64,000 nucleotides of DNA from Actinoplanes auranticolor (GTDB lineage: Bacteria; Actinomycetota; Actinomycetes; Mycobacteriales; Micromonosporaceae), in the NCBI RefSeq assembly GCF_018332655.1, contig NZ_BOQL01000086.1, positions 1 to 64,000 on the forward strand, in the 5' to 3' direction. Below, one piece after another: positions 8,606-16,494 of this stretch. A model generated the notes under the pieces. The model was given only the letters and a program-made list of their open reading frames with translations. It made no database searches and had not been told where the DNA came from. A program made the translations under genes and the position numbers. Position 1 is the first letter of the stretch; every line of letters begins with the position of its first letter.

Positions 8606-9493
8606 GTGCAGTCACCCACCATCCCCGCCCGGTCCCGCCGGTTCCTGGTCACCGCGGCCGCCACCCTGGCCCTGATCGCCGGCTCGCTGACCGGTGCCAC
8701 CAGCGCCCAGGCGGCCAGCCCGTACGAGCGCGGCCCGGCGCCGACCACGGCCATCCTGGACGCCGGCCGCGGACCGTTCGCCACCGCCCAGCAGAGTGTC
8801 TCCAGGCTCGGCGTCTCCGGCTTCGGCGGCGGCGTCATCTACTACCCGACCAGCACCGCCGAGGGCACCTTCGGCGCTGTCGCCATCTCCCCCGGCTACA
8901 CCGCGAGCTGGTCGAGCATCAGCTGGCTCGGGCCGCGGATCGCCTCGCACGGCTTCGTGGTCATCGGCATCGAGACCAACTCCACCCTCGACCAGCCCGC
9001 CTCCCGCGGCAACCAGCTGCTGGCGGCGCTGGACTACCTGACCCGCAGCAGCTCGGTGCGCAGCCGCATCGACGCGAGCCGGCTCGCGGTGGCCGGGCAC
9101 TCGATGGGCGGCGGTGGCTCGCTGGAGGCGGCCAAGGACCGGCCGTCGCTGCAGGCCGCCGTGCCGCTGGCGCCGTGGAACCTGACCAAGTCCTGGTCGG
9201 GCCTGCGGGTGCCGACCCTGATCATCGGCGGCGAGAGCGACTCGATCGCGTCGGTCTCAGCGCACTCGATCCCGTTCTACAACAGCATCCCGGCGGCCAC
9301 CGAGAAGGCGTACCTGGAGCTCAACAACGCCAGCCACTTCTTCCCGCAGACCACCAACAACCCGACCGCCCGGCAGGCGGTGGCCTGGCTCAAGCGCTTC
9401 GTCGACGACGACACCCGCTACGACCAGTTCATCTGCCCCGGCCCGAGCGGCCTGGCGATCTCCGACTACCGCAACACCTGCCCCCTGTCCTGA
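8606..9493 (+). CDS. Secreted polyesterase (cutinase / PET-hydrolase family)
   Basis: A 295-residue secreted enzyme that closely follows Thermobifida cutinases. After a signal peptide ending ...TSAQA, the mature protein begins ASPYERGPAPT, as in the Thermobifida enzymes. Catalytic residues are Ser166 in GHSMGGGG, Asp212 in GESDSIA and His244 in NASHFFP. The oxyanion aromatic is in ISPGYTAS and the substrate Trp in APWNLTK. A C-terminal cysteine pair (FICPGP, NTCPLS) should form the conserved disulfide. The loop SAHSIPFYNS keeps the His/Phe pair of ordinary cutinases rather than the Ser/Ile of Ideonella PETase. The GTG at 8606 follows GAGGAG. Natural substrate is probably cutin or other polyesters. 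Confidence 0.93.
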   Translation: MQSPTIPARSRRFLVTAAATLALIAGSLTGATSAQAASPYERGPAPTTAILDAGRGPFATAQQSVSRLGVSGFGGGVIYYPTSTAEGTFGAVAISPGYTASWSSISWLGPRIASHGFVVIGIETNSTLDQPASRGNQLLAALDYLTRSSSVRSRIDASRLAVAGHSMGGGGSLEAAKDRPSLQAAVPLAPWNLTKSWSGLRVPTLIIGGESDSIASVSAHSIPFYNSIPAATEKAYLELNNASHFFPQTTNNPTARQAVAWLKRFVDDDTRYDQFICPGPSGLAISDYRNTCPLS

Positions 9494-9507
9494 CCACGAC
9501 CGGCACG

Positions 9508-9537
9508 AAGCCGGCGGGCGCGCGTGCTCGCCGGTTT
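9508..9537 (+). terminator. Probable terminator after the polyesterase
   Basis: AAGCCGGCG pairs with CGCCGGTTT (one G-T pair) around a 12-base loop, 15 bases after the polyesterase stop codon, ending in TTT. Confidence 0.5.
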
Positions 9538-9570
9538 CCGGCCGTCCTCAGCACTTGATCGAGGCGCCGT

Positions 9571-9879
9571 TCAGGGCATCATCAGCCAGCTTGCGATCAT
9601 CCCAGCGGCAACAATGAGGAAACCGATGATCAGTGCGAGCCGGCGAACAGGACGGCCGGCGAGCAGGCCGAAAAGGCCGATGAGAACGCCTGCGACAGCG
9701 GCCACACCGGGTAGCGGCCGCGCCCAGTCAGGGCCCTCAGCCGGGCATACGATCTGGCCGGTGCTGTCGAAGCAAGCATTCGACATCGAATATGCGGAAT
9801 GCAGCACCACAGCTGTTGCGAACAAGATGAGCCCGCTTGATGCAACGGCGGCTCCAGCCAGCGGGCAACAAGACCTCAT
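9571..9879 (-). CDS. Small membrane protein, unknown function
   Basis: A 102-residue protein with three predicted membrane segments: ASSGLILFATAVVL (about 13-30), a Gly/Ala/Val/Leu segment (about 57-75) and a third near the C-terminus (about 80-100). Two cysteines (NACFDSTGQIVC) lie in the extracytoplasmic loop and could form a disulfide. Its codon use is less G/C-biased than the neighbours, which may mean later acquisition. No good ribosome site precedes the ATG. I do not recognise a family. Confidence 0.5.
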   Translation of the reverse strand: MRSCCPLAGAAVASSGLILFATAVVLHSAYSMSNACFDSTGQIVCPAEGPDWARPLPGVAAVAGVLIGLFGLLAGRPVRRLALIIGFLIVAAGMIASWLMMP

Positions 9880-10094
9880 CCCTACAGCTTTGATCCGGGC
9901 TTCCGGGGAGTGCCGGTTCAGCTATGCCGCGCGCCCGTCCTGGTCACCGCGGGTGCCGGGCGAGCCATCACGGGTTGCGTACCGGCCGTCGCGCTGGCGA
10001 AGCTGTTTCCGGACGGCACCGCCGAGGTGGTGGAGCAGCACCCGGACGCGGGCCGTCGAGCGATTCTCGGACACCCGGGGGAAGGAGTGACACG

Positions 10095-10868
10095 GTGGGC
10101 TACCCCGGACTGATCACGCCGGTCGGCCACCGCGAGCCGGTGCCGCGCCGGATCCGCGGTGTGCTCGGCGGCCGCGTCGTGCTGGACACCACCCGCGCGG
10201 TGTACGTCTGGGAGTGGCCGCCGTACCCGCGGTACTACGTACCGGCCGCGGACCTGGCCGCGGATGTGCTCGTCGACGAGGACCACGAGGAGCGGCTCCC
10301 CCTGGGGACCGCCCGGCGGGTGGGCCTGCGCAGTGGGGAGGTCACCCGGACGGCCGCCGGGCATGTGCACACCGGCGACAGCGTGCCGGAGCTGGCCGGG
10401 CTGGTGCGGCTGGAGTGGGCGGCGCTGGACGCCTGGTTCGAGGAGGACGAGGAGGTGTTCGTCCACCCCCGCAACCCGTACGCGCGGGTCGACGCGCTGC
10501 GCTCCACCCGGCACGTACTCGTCGAGCTCGACGGGGTGCCGCTGGCCGAGTCGGCGACGCCCGTGGTGGTCTTCGAGACCGGGCTGCCGCCGCGGTACTA
10601 CCTGCCGCGTACCGCCGTCGACTTCACGCACCTGGAGCCCAGCGCGACGGTCACCGCCTGCCCGTACAAGGGGCGTACCACGGGCTACTGGTCGGTACGC
10701 GCCGGCGGCACGCTGCATCCCGACCTGGCCTGGTCCTACGACTTCCCGACCCGGGAGCTGCTGCCCATCGCCGGGCTGGTCAGCTTCTACAACGAGAAGG
10801 TCGACCTCTTCCTCGACGGCGAGCCGGTCGAGCGGCCGCACACCCCGTTCTCCCCGGAGGCGCAATGA
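10095..10868 (+). CDS. Tandem DUF427 protein
   Basis: A 257-residue soluble protein made of two DUF427 (NTP_transf_9-like) units. The first carries VVLDTTRAVYVWEWPPYPRYYVP and the second PVVVFETGLPPRYYLP; each is followed by the GY/HTGD or GYWS strand of this fold. The biochemical role of the family is not settled. GTG at 10095 is chosen because GGAG lies 8 bases upstream; the frame upstream has no family similarity. The stop overlaps the next ATG (ATGA), so it is co-translated with the BKACE gene. Confidence 0.8.
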   Translation: MGYPGLITPVGHREPVPRRIRGVLGGRVVLDTTRAVYVWEWPPYPRYYVPAADLAADVLVDEDHEERLPLGTARRVGLRSGEVTRTAAGHVHTGDSVPELAGLVRLEWAALDAWFEEDEEVFVHPRNPYARVDALRSTRHVLVELDGVPLAESATPVVVFETGLPPRYYLPRTAVDFTHLEPSATVTACPYKGRTTGYWSVRAGGTLHPDLAWSYDFPTRELLPIAGLVSFYNEKVDLFLDGEPVERPHTPFSPEAQ

Positions 10869-11611
10869 TCCGGCGGCTCAAGGCCTGCCTCAACGGCGGG
10901 CGGACCCGCGGCGAGCACCCGGCCGTCCCGGTGACCCCGGCCGAGCTGGCCGTGGCCGCGGCGCAGGCGGTGGCCGCGGGGGCCGAGGCGGTGCACCTGC
11001 ACCCCCGCGACACGGACGGTGCGGAGAGCCTGGACCCGGCGGACATCGGCCCGGCTGTGGCGGCCGTCCGGGCCGGTTGTCCCGGCACGCCCGTCGGTGT
11101 CTCCACCGGACTGTGGATCACCGGCGGTGACGTCGCCCGGCGGCACGCCACCGTGGCCCGGTGGGCCGCCCTCGAAGCCGATCAGCGGCCCGCGTTCGCG
11201 TCGGTCAACGTCGGCGAGGAGGGCTTCGCCGAGCTGTCCGCGCTGCTGCGCGACGCCGGGATCGACGTCGAGGCGGGCGTCTGGTCGCCACGGGACGCCG
11301 GGCGGCTGGACGGCGTACCGGTCGACCGGGTCCTGATCGAGATCCTCGGCACGCCGGCGGCCGGCGCGGTGGCCGCGGCCGACGCGATCCTCGGCCGCCT
11401 CGACCACCTCGGTGTCACCGGACCGCGGCTGCTGCACGGTGAGCAGGACGCCTGCTGGCCGCTGATCGCCCACGCCGGGCGCCTCGGCCTGCCCACCCGG
11501 ATCGGCCTCGAGGACACCCTGGTCACCGAGGACGGCCGGCCCGCGGCCGGCAACGCCGACCTGGTCCGGCGGGCGCTGCGGGTCTGGGACGCTCAGCGCG
11601 AGCGCAGGTAG
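10865..11611 (+). CDS. BKACE-family (DUF849) beta-keto acid cleavage enzyme
   Basis: A 248-residue TIM-barrel protein of the beta-keto acid cleavage family, which condenses a beta-keto acid with acetyl-CoA through a zinc site. The metal-binding HLHPRD motif is near residue 45 (EAVHLHPRD), with the N-terminal LNGGRTRGEHPAVPVTPAEL signature and a GLEDTL strand near the end. It is shorter than the founding enzyme Kce (about 275), and the exact beta-keto acid is unknown. It starts inside the stop codon of the DUF427 gene. Its end overlaps the convergent phosphatase by 19 bases. Confidence 0.85.
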   Translation: MIRRLKACLNGGRTRGEHPAVPVTPAELAVAAAQAVAAGAEAVHLHPRDTDGAESLDPADIGPAVAAVRAGCPGTPVGVSTGLWITGGDVARRHATVARWAALEADQRPAFASVNVGEEGFAELSALLRDAGIDVEAGVWSPRDAGRLDGVPVDRVLIEILGTPAAGAVAAADAILGRLDHLGVTGPRLLHGEQDACWPLIAHAGRLGLPTRIGLEDTLVTEDGRPAAGNADLVRRALRVWDAQRERR

Positions 11612-13449
11612 CGGCGCAGATCCTGGGTCTCGCCGGTGGTCGGGCGCACCGCCAGGATGCAGGTGTCGTCGTCCGGATTGGCCTGCCGCAGGCGGCTGAC
11701 CAGCTCCGCGAGCGGCTGCAGGGGCGCCGCGGCCACGGCCTCGTCCACGGTACGGATCACCGCGTCCAGCCCCTCGTCGAGGCTGCGGCAGCGGTGCTCC
11801 ACCAGCCCGTCGGTGTAGAGCAGCAGCAGGTCGCCGATCGCCAGCCGCAGCTCGGCGCACTCGTAGCGCGCGTCCTCCACCACGCCCAGCATCGGCCCGC
11901 CGGGCCGGGGCAGCGGCTGCGTCCGGCCCCCGCGGCTCAGCAGCGGCGGCGGGTGCCCGGCCTGCGCCCAGGTCAGCCGGCGCAGGGCCGGCTCGTAGCG
12001 GGCCACGATCGCGGTCGCCGCGGTCTCGGGCCGCTCCTCGTCCAGGTCGCAGGTGATCCGGTTGAGGTGCCCGAGCAGCTCGGCCGGGTCGGTGGTGGTC
12101 ACGGCCAGCGCCCGCAGCGAGTACCGCAGCTGCGCCATCGTCGTGGCCGCCAGCGTGCCGTGCCCGGCCACGTCACCGATCGCCAGCAGCACCGAGCCGT
12201 CGCGTAGCGCCGCCGCGTGGTACCAGTCGCCGCCGACCAGGCTCTCCTGTCCGGCCGGCAGGTAGCGCACGGCGACCTTGATGCCGGGCAGCTCCACCGG
12301 GCGCTCGGGGATGGGCAGGATGATGTGCTGCAGCCGGGCCGCCAGCTCGTGCTCGGCGTGCAGGCTGCGGCGGTGCTCGGCGAGCTGCTGCTCGACCTCG
12401 GCCAGCCGGCGGGCGCCGTTCTCGCGGGCGGTGACGTCCTGCACGATGCCGTAGACGCGCAGGGGCCGGCCGGCGCCGTCGCGGGTGGCGTCCGCGACCG
12501 TGCGCAGGTGCTTGATCCGGCCCTTGATCCGGACCCGCAGAGTCACGTCGACCCGCTCGCCCCGCTCGAACGCCTCCGCCGCGGCCAGCCGCAGCGGCGC
12601 GTCCTCGGCCACCGCCAGCGCCTCGGTCTCCTCGGTGGACAGCGGGCCGCGGGCCGGGTCCCGTTCATAGATCCGGTAGAGCTGGGCCGACCACCGGACC
12701 TCGCCGCTGACCAGGTCCCACTCGCCCCAGCCGAGGTTGCCGAGCTGCTCGGTGCCGGCGATGCGGTCACCCTCGTCGGGGCCCGCGCCGTGCCGCACCC
12801 AGGTCATGAACAGGCCGGAACCGAGGCGGTGGGCCCGGACGGTGAACCGGTGACCCTCGACGGTGAACGGTCCGAGCTGCACGGGCTCGCCGGTGTCCAG
12901 GACCCGCCGGTAGGCCGCCCACCGCTCACTGGACGGCGCGTGCGGGAACTGCTCGGCCAGCCGGGCGCCGACCAGCTGCCGGCCGTGCCGCCCGTCCGGA
13001 GTGGTCGCCTCGGGGGTCACCGCGGCGTAGACCAGGTCGACCAGCTCGCCGGAGGGATCCCGGACCGGCGTGAGCAGCGCGGACTGTCCGGGCAGCAGAT
13101 CCAGCACGGCCTGCACCACCGCCGGCCACGGCTCGACCGGGCGGACCCCGGTGGGGCTCTGCCGGGGCGCGAGCAGCGTCGAGCGCAACGGCGGGCCGCG
13201 GTCGTCGGCCGGCTCGGGGATGTCCAGCATGCCGATCACCCCGGCGGCGACGTCGGCCACGTCGCGGTTCTGGTCGGCGGCCATGTGCATCAGATGCCGG
13301 TGGGCCTCGGCGAGCCGGCACCGGGTACGCCCGGCCAGCAGCCCCACAGCCCGGTCCACGGTGGCGCGGGACCCGTCCCCGATGGCCGGACGCGCCACCG
13401 AACGCAGGTTCTCCATCGCCTCCAGGTACGCCTGCTGCCTGCCACCCAT
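11593..13449 (-). CDS. ANTAR-PAS-SpoIIE (PP2C) phosphatase
   Basis: A 618-residue cytosolic signalling phosphatase. An ANTAR-like three-helix domain occupies about 20-75 (VDRAVGLLAGRTRC...AEAHRHLMHMAADQNRDV). Two PAS-type sensor domains follow (about 95-350), then a short coiled coil and a SpoIIE PP2C domain (about 375-605). The metal aspartates are in GGDWYHA, IGDVAGHG, LYTDGLVE and DDDTCIL. Such enzymes dephosphorylate STAS anti-sigma antagonists; two STAS genes are in this window but not adjacent. GGGAG just before the ATG supports the start. An N-terminal ANTAR, normally a C-terminal RNA-binding module, is an uncommon order. Confidence 0.85.
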   Translation of the reverse strand: MGGRQQAYLEAMENLRSVARPAIGDGSRATVDRAVGLLAGRTRCRLAEAHRHLMHMAADQNRDVADVAAGVIGMLDIPEPADDRGPPLRSTLLAPRQSPTGVRPVEPWPAVVQAVLDLLPGQSALLTPVRDPSGELVDLVYAAVTPEATTPDGRHGRQLVGARLAEQFPHAPSSERWAAYRRVLDTGEPVQLGPFTVEGHRFTVRAHRLGSGLFMTWVRHGAGPDEGDRIAGTEQLGNLGWGEWDLVSGEVRWSAQLYRIYERDPARGPLSTEETEALAVAEDAPLRLAAAEAFERGERVDVTLRVRIKGRIKHLRTVADATRDGAGRPLRVYGIVQDVTARENGARRLAEVEQQLAEHRRSLHAEHELAARLQHIILPIPERPVELPGIKVAVRYLPAGQESLVGGDWYHAAALRDGSVLLAIGDVAGHGTLAATTMAQLRYSLRALAVTTTDPAELLGHLNRITCDLDEERPETAATAIVARYEPALRRLTWAQAGHPPPLLSRGGRTQPLPRPGGPMLGVVEDARYECAELRLAIGDLLLLYTDGLVEHRCRSLDEGLDAVIRTVDEAVAAAPLQPLAELVSRLRQANPDDDTCILAVRPTTGETQDLRRYLRSR

Positions 13450-13735
13450 ACCGCTCCCACCTGCCGGAATTCACCACTGCGGTTCCCTGCATACGCCAGC
13501 GCGCCGCGCGGCGTCATCCCCCGTTCACCTGCCCCCGGGGTCGACCTGCGGCGCAGCGCGGCCGGGTCACCCGGAAGGACGACCGGGGCCCGGGGTCCGT
13601 CCGGAGGCGGGCCCCGGCCGGCCGGTTCCCGCAGCCCACCGAACGGTCCGCGGCGCCGGGCCGATGCGGTGCGCCGCCGCCCGGCCCGGCCGGTGCGGTG
13701 ATGCGCCGGAAACACCGATGCCGGATCATGGCGGG

Positions 13736-14566
13736 ATGGACCTCGACGGGGCGCGGCGGATCGGCTTCCGGGTCGAGCAGAGCTTCCGGTACGCCTACCG
13801 CGAACCGGTCACCGCCCTGGCCCAGCGGCTCGTGGTGGTGCCCCGGCGCCGGCACGGTGACCTCTACCGGCGCAGCCACCGCCTGGCGGTGACCGGAGCG
13901 GCCCACGCCCGGCGCTCGCGGCTGGACGCGGCGGGCAACACCGTGGTCCGCGTGGTCGCCGCCCGCGTCGAGCAGGCGGTCGAGTTCCACCTGACCGCCA
14001 CGCTGGACCGGGTGGTCGGTGACGGCCCGCCGCAGGTGCCGCTCGCGGCCTTGCACGACCCCCGGCTGCTGCGCGCCACCCGGCTGACCGCGCCGGACGA
14101 GGCGCTGCGGGAGCTGGCGGAGGGCTGCGGCGCGGCGGACAACGAGCAGACCGCCGAGCGGGCGTGCGCGGCCGCCCACGCAGCCCTGACCTACGAGTAC
14201 GGCGTGACCTCGGTCAGCACCACGGCGGCGCAGGCCCTCGCGGGCGGCCGGGGCGTCTGCCAGGACTCGGCGCACGTGATGCTGGCCGTGTGCCGCCTGC
14301 TCGGGGTGCCGTCGCGTTACGTCTCCGGGCACCTGATCGGCCAGGGCGGCACGCACGCCTGGGTCGAGGTGCTGGTCCCGCGGGGCGACCGGGCGGTGGC
14401 GCTGGCCTTCGACCCGTGCCACGGCCGGCGGGCCGGCAACGGCTACGTCACCGTGGCGGTCGGCCGGGACTACGCGGACGTGGCGCCCACCTCCGGCACG
14501 TACGTCGGCGCGCCCGGCGGCACGCTGACCGGCACCCGTGAGGTCAGCGTCGTCAGCGTCGAGTAG
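13736..14566 (+). CDS. Transglutaminase-like cysteine peptidase
   Basis: A 276-residue protein of the bacterial transglutaminase-like family. The N-terminal beta-sandwich (FRVEQSFRYAYREPV) is the usual partner domain, and the catalytic triad is visible: Cys in GRGVCQDSAH, His in GGTHAWVEV and Asp in LAFDPCHG. Members are amidases or peptidases, often encoded with alpha-E and ATP-grasp genes; those partners are absent here. It has no signal peptide. An ATG six codons earlier (13718) is also possible. The stop abuts the convergent mazF stop. Confidence 0.88.
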   Translation: MDLDGARRIGFRVEQSFRYAYREPVTALAQRLVVVPRRRHGDLYRRSHRLAVTGAAHARRSRLDAAGNTVVRVVAARVEQAVEFHLTATLDRVVGDGPPQVPLAALHDPRLLRATRLTAPDEALRELAEGCGAADNEQTAERACAAAHAALTYEYGVTSVSTTAAQALAGGRGVCQDSAHVMLAVCRLLGVPSRYVSGHLIGQGGTHAWVEVLVPRGDRAVALAFDPCHGRRAGNGYVTVAVGRDYADVAPTSGTYVGAPGGTLTGTREVSVVSVE

Positions 14567-14881
14567 TCACAGCTCGAACAGCTCCCGCATGGCCTCGGCC
14601 AACCGGGCCATGCTGGAACCGGTGACCATGCCGATCCGCTCGGCGCCGACCGAGGCCGGCAACCGGCGCATCCGGTTGACCACCACGACCCCGGTGATCG
14701 GATCCTGCTCGGTCAGAGCCACCGCGTACGGCGGCAGCTCGGTCGCCCCGCGCTGGCGCACGATCGGCGCGCAGAACGGCGACGGGTTGGCCCGGTCGTT
14801 GTAGTTGTCGGAGGAGAGCACGAGGACCCGGTAGCGCAGGTCGGTGCGGCTGCCGATGGTCCAGATCTCGCCGCGCTTCAC
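14567..14881 (-). CDS. mazF: MazF/PemK-type endoribonuclease toxin, no antitoxin visible
   Basis: A 104-residue MazF-fold protein. It opens with the signature MKRGEIW and has LVLSSDNYNDRANPSPFCAPIV (the S/T-containing beta hairpin) and a VVVVNRMRRLP strand. The family cleaves mRNA at short motifs and is normally neutralised by a MazE-type antitoxin encoded just upstream. Here only 42 bases separate it from the upstream diguanylate cyclase stop, and no antitoxin frame fits. The start is a GTG. Catalytic residues look intact, so it is either a tamed member or its antitoxin is elsewhere. Confidence 0.85.
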   Translation of the reverse strand: MKRGEIWTIGSRTDLRYRVLVLSSDNYNDRANPSPFCAPIVRQRGATELPPYAVALTEQDPITGVVVVNRMRRLPASVGAERIGMVTGSSMARLAEAMRELFEL

Positions 14882-14923
14882 GCACGGAGCGTACCCGCGG
14901 ACCGATCTTCGGCCGACCGCGCG

Positions 14924-16348
14924 TCAGGCCACGGCGTGCTGGCGCTGCTTGGCCCCGTACATCGCCTGGTCGGCGCGCGTGATGAGCTCGTCGGCACCGG
15001 TCCGGCCGTCGGAGAGCACGGCGCCCACACTGCAGCTCGCCCGGACCTGCGTACCCGCCAGCGCGAACGGCTCGGCCAGGGCGCTCTCGACGTGCCCGGT
15101 CAGCCGCCGCGCGGCCTGCGCCTGGTCCGGTTCCTCGCAGAGCACGAGGAACTCGTCGCCGCCGTAGCGGGCGATGGTCTCGTGGGCGCGCAGACCGGCC
15201 CGGATCCGCGCGCCGATGCCGGCCAGCAGCTGGTCGCCGGCGGTGTGCCCGAGCCGGTCGTTGACCGCCTTGAAGCCGTTGAGGTCGCAGAAGAGCAGCA
15301 CGACGGCGGGTTGCCCGGCGGCGCGCTCGCGGGCCAGCGCGGCCTGCAGCCGGGTGATCAGGTCGGCGCGGTTGGGCAGGCCGGTCAGCGGGTCGTGGGT
15401 CGCCTGGTGGCGCAGCGCCTCCTCGGCGGCCCGCCGTTCGGTGGCGAGCCGGCCGATCCGGACCATCACCAGCGGCACGATCAGCACGGTGCCGACGGCC
15501 AGCAGCAGCCCGTCGGCGTGCAGGTCCAGCACCTGCCGCGCGCCGGCGACCAGCGGATTGACGGCCAGGGTGGCGCCCAGGAAGACCAGCCGGCCGGTGG
15601 AGAGCCGGTCCACCGGCGCCGGACCGGCGCGTTGCAGCTCCAGCACGGACGCGTCCAGCGGGGCCAGACCGACGAGGATGTAGGCCAGCAGGAAGAACAT
15701 CTCGGTCCAGCCGGGCCGGCCGGTGGTCATCGTGCCGGTGGTGACCGCCAGCAGAATGTTGCCGGTCAGGGCCAGCAGCAGCGCCCCGAGCAGCATGACC
15801 AGCGCCGGCAACCGGGTCTCGGCCATCCGCCACACCCGGGCCAGCGCGCCGAGCACCCCCAGCAGGATCAGCATGCTCATCAGCAGCGTCATCTGCTCGC
15901 CCTGCGGCGTGTCCAGGCTCCGCAGGCGTGGGAAGACCAGCGCCGTCCAGACCAGGCCGCCCAGGCCGATCGCGGTCACCGAGACGTCCAGCAGGCCGCC
16001 GATGTCGTTGCGGCCCCGGCGCAGCACGAGGCTGACAGCCGCGCCGAGCAGACCGGCGTGACCGACGGTGAGCAGCAGCTCGGCCGGCAGCCGCATGGCG
16101 TCACCGCCGATCGTGGTGGCGGCATTACCGAACGTGAGCACCGCCATGGCCGCGGCGAGCATCCACCACATCCGGGCCTGGGCCCACCCCGACCGCCGGG
16201 CCAGCGCTGTGAGCGGGACCACGGTGCAGGCCGAGACCACCAGGTACGTGACCGAGCGGACCTCGGCGGGCAGCAGCGGATGGGCCACGGTCAGCGTGCC
16301 CGTGACGCCCAGATACCAGTTCCGGCCCTTGCTCACGTCCTGCTCCAT
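14924..16348 (-). CDS. Membrane-bound diguanylate cyclase (GGDEF)
   Basis: A 474-residue inner-membrane enzyme predicted to make cyclic di-GMP from GTP. The first 300 residues form about eight to nine membrane helices with no recognisable ligand domain. The C-terminal GGDEF domain has THDPLTGLPNRADL, LFCDLNGFKAVND and the active-site loop ARYGGDEFLVLC. The product-inhibition RxxD site is RAHE here, so feedback control may be weak. The divergent gnd start lies 147 bases away. There is no EAL domain. Confidence 0.93.
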   Translation of the reverse strand: MEQDVSKGRNWYLGVTGTLTVAHPLLPAEVRSVTYLVVSACTVVPLTALARRSGWAQARMWWMLAAAMAVLTFGNAATTIGGDAMRLPAELLLTVGHAGLLGAAVSLVLRRGRNDIGGLLDVSVTAIGLGGLVWTALVFPRLRSLDTPQGEQMTLLMSMLILLGVLGALARVWRMAETRLPALVMLLGALLLALTGNILLAVTTGTMTTGRPGWTEMFFLLAYILVGLAPLDASVLELQRAGPAPVDRLSTGRLVFLGATLAVNPLVAGARQVLDLHADGLLLAVGTVLIVPLVMVRIGRLATERRAAEEALRHQATHDPLTGLPNRADLITRLQAALARERAAGQPAVVLLFCDLNGFKAVNDRLGHTAGDQLLAGIGARIRAGLRAHETIARYGGDEFLVLCEEPDQAQAARRLTGHVESALAEPFALAGTQVRASCSVGAVLSDGRTGADELITRADQAMYGAKQRQHAVA

Positions 16349-16494
16349 CGGCGCGCCGGAGCCGCTGGTGAGGGTTCCGGGTAACCGGGAGACGGGACAG
16401 TCGAACCCTGCGACTCGTAAACACGTAACAATGAGCGCGACGGCTTGCGACGCCGGGACCCATACTCCGGCGCTCGCGTGGAGGAAGGACGTTC

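Noticed and set aside
9910..10113. 67-codon frame before the DUF427 gene
   Set aside because: It overlaps the DUF427 start, has no ribosome site and matches no family.
13425..13460. TGGGAGCG near the phosphatase start as a CebR site
   Set aside because: Only one half of the palindrome is present; the second half does not match.
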